Shown here in pieces: positions 19,801 to 19,854 of a stretch of 19,854 bases of DNA. The position numbers and the translations under genes are program-made. Where the stretch lies: contig DDWF01000078.1 of assembly GCA_002345845.1 (NCBI GenBank), forward strand, positions 132-19,985, read 5' to 3'. The notes beneath the pieces were generated by a model, which was not told where the DNA came from, searched no databases, and saw only the letters and a list, made by a program, of their open reading frames with translations. Position 1 is the stretch's first letter. Every line of letters starts with the position of its first letter. Origin of the DNA: Betaproteobacteria bacterium UBA2293. GTDB lineage: Bacteria > Pseudomonadota > Gammaproteobacteria > Burkholderiales > Rhodocyclaceae.

Positions 19801-19854
19801 GGCTAACCCAGCATATATGGACTCCCCCGGAAAACAAGGAAACTGATCGATAGT
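19801..19854 (+). other. start of a second attC (R'' core), interrupted or atypical, cut by the window edge
   Basis: GGCTAAC at 19801-19807 repeats the R'' core of the first attC and lies just after the stop codon of the second cassette gene. The following bases (CCAGCATATATGGACTCCCC) lack the L''-type TCATTC seen in the first attC. From TGGACTCCCCCGG (19817-19829) the sequence resembles the terminal inverted repeats of some IS3-family elements, which start with TG and have a CCCCGG block. Window end prevents a decision. Confidence 0.45.

Overview
The window reads as a chromosomal segment of a GC-rich Gram-negative bacterium, most probably a betaproteobacterium close to the Rhodocyclales (Dechloromonas or Azoarcus type). 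This rests on gene content and order (dusB-fis, pepP-ubiH, murU-amgK, lptD-surA-pdxA-ksgA, a long-form purC of about 310 residues) and is an inference, because no rRNA gene or database comparison is available. About 18.4 kb is dense housekeeping DNA. The last 1.4 kb is different in character: lower GC, short unfamiliar genes and recombination sites.

Region 1 (1-6366, minus strand): fis (cut by the window edge) behind dusB, then a MenA-type prenyltransferase, then amgK-murU-pepP-ubiH. In amgK-murU-pepP-ubiH the genes overlap or are separated by only a few bases, so they are probably co-transcribed. AmgK and MurU turn recycled MurNAc directly into UDP-MurNAc; UbiH acts in ubiquinone synthesis; PepP is a proline aminopeptidase. 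Region 2 (6455-12064, plus strand): lptD-surA-pdxA-ksgA, joined by three 4-base ATGA stop/start overlaps and closed by a strong hairpin terminator. It combines outer-membrane assembly (LptD and its chaperone SurA) with vitamin B6 synthesis and 16S rRNA dimethylation. Region 3 (12108-18352, minus strand): a DUF2892 membrane peptide, a Crp/Fnr-type regulator, exonuclease III, a DUF4124-glutaredoxin periplasmic protein, oligopeptidase A, a DUF2189 membrane protein and purC. Two clear intrinsic terminators separate the transcripts.

Region 4 (about 18386-19854) looks like the edge of an integron gene-cassette array placed just behind the purC promoter. The key evidence is a textbook attC site at 19349-19418: 7-base R''/R' arms, recognisable L boxes and an 18-base perfect central stem. 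It separates two short plus-strand genes that both start within 3 to 4 bases after a GTTAGCC core, and the first one's stop codon lies inside the R'' arm. The first cassette encodes a small protein with an RNDLAH motif like the RX4-6H active site of HEPN ribonucleases. The second encodes a four-helix membrane protein. No integrase gene is present to the left, where it would normally lie, so this is either an integrase-less cassette cluster (CALIN) or an array whose integrase lies beyond the right edge. Between purC and the first cassette is a nest of inverted and direct repeats overlapping a 71-codon open frame. The window ends at a second R'' core followed by sequence that does not look like a normal attC and may be the end of an insertion sequence.
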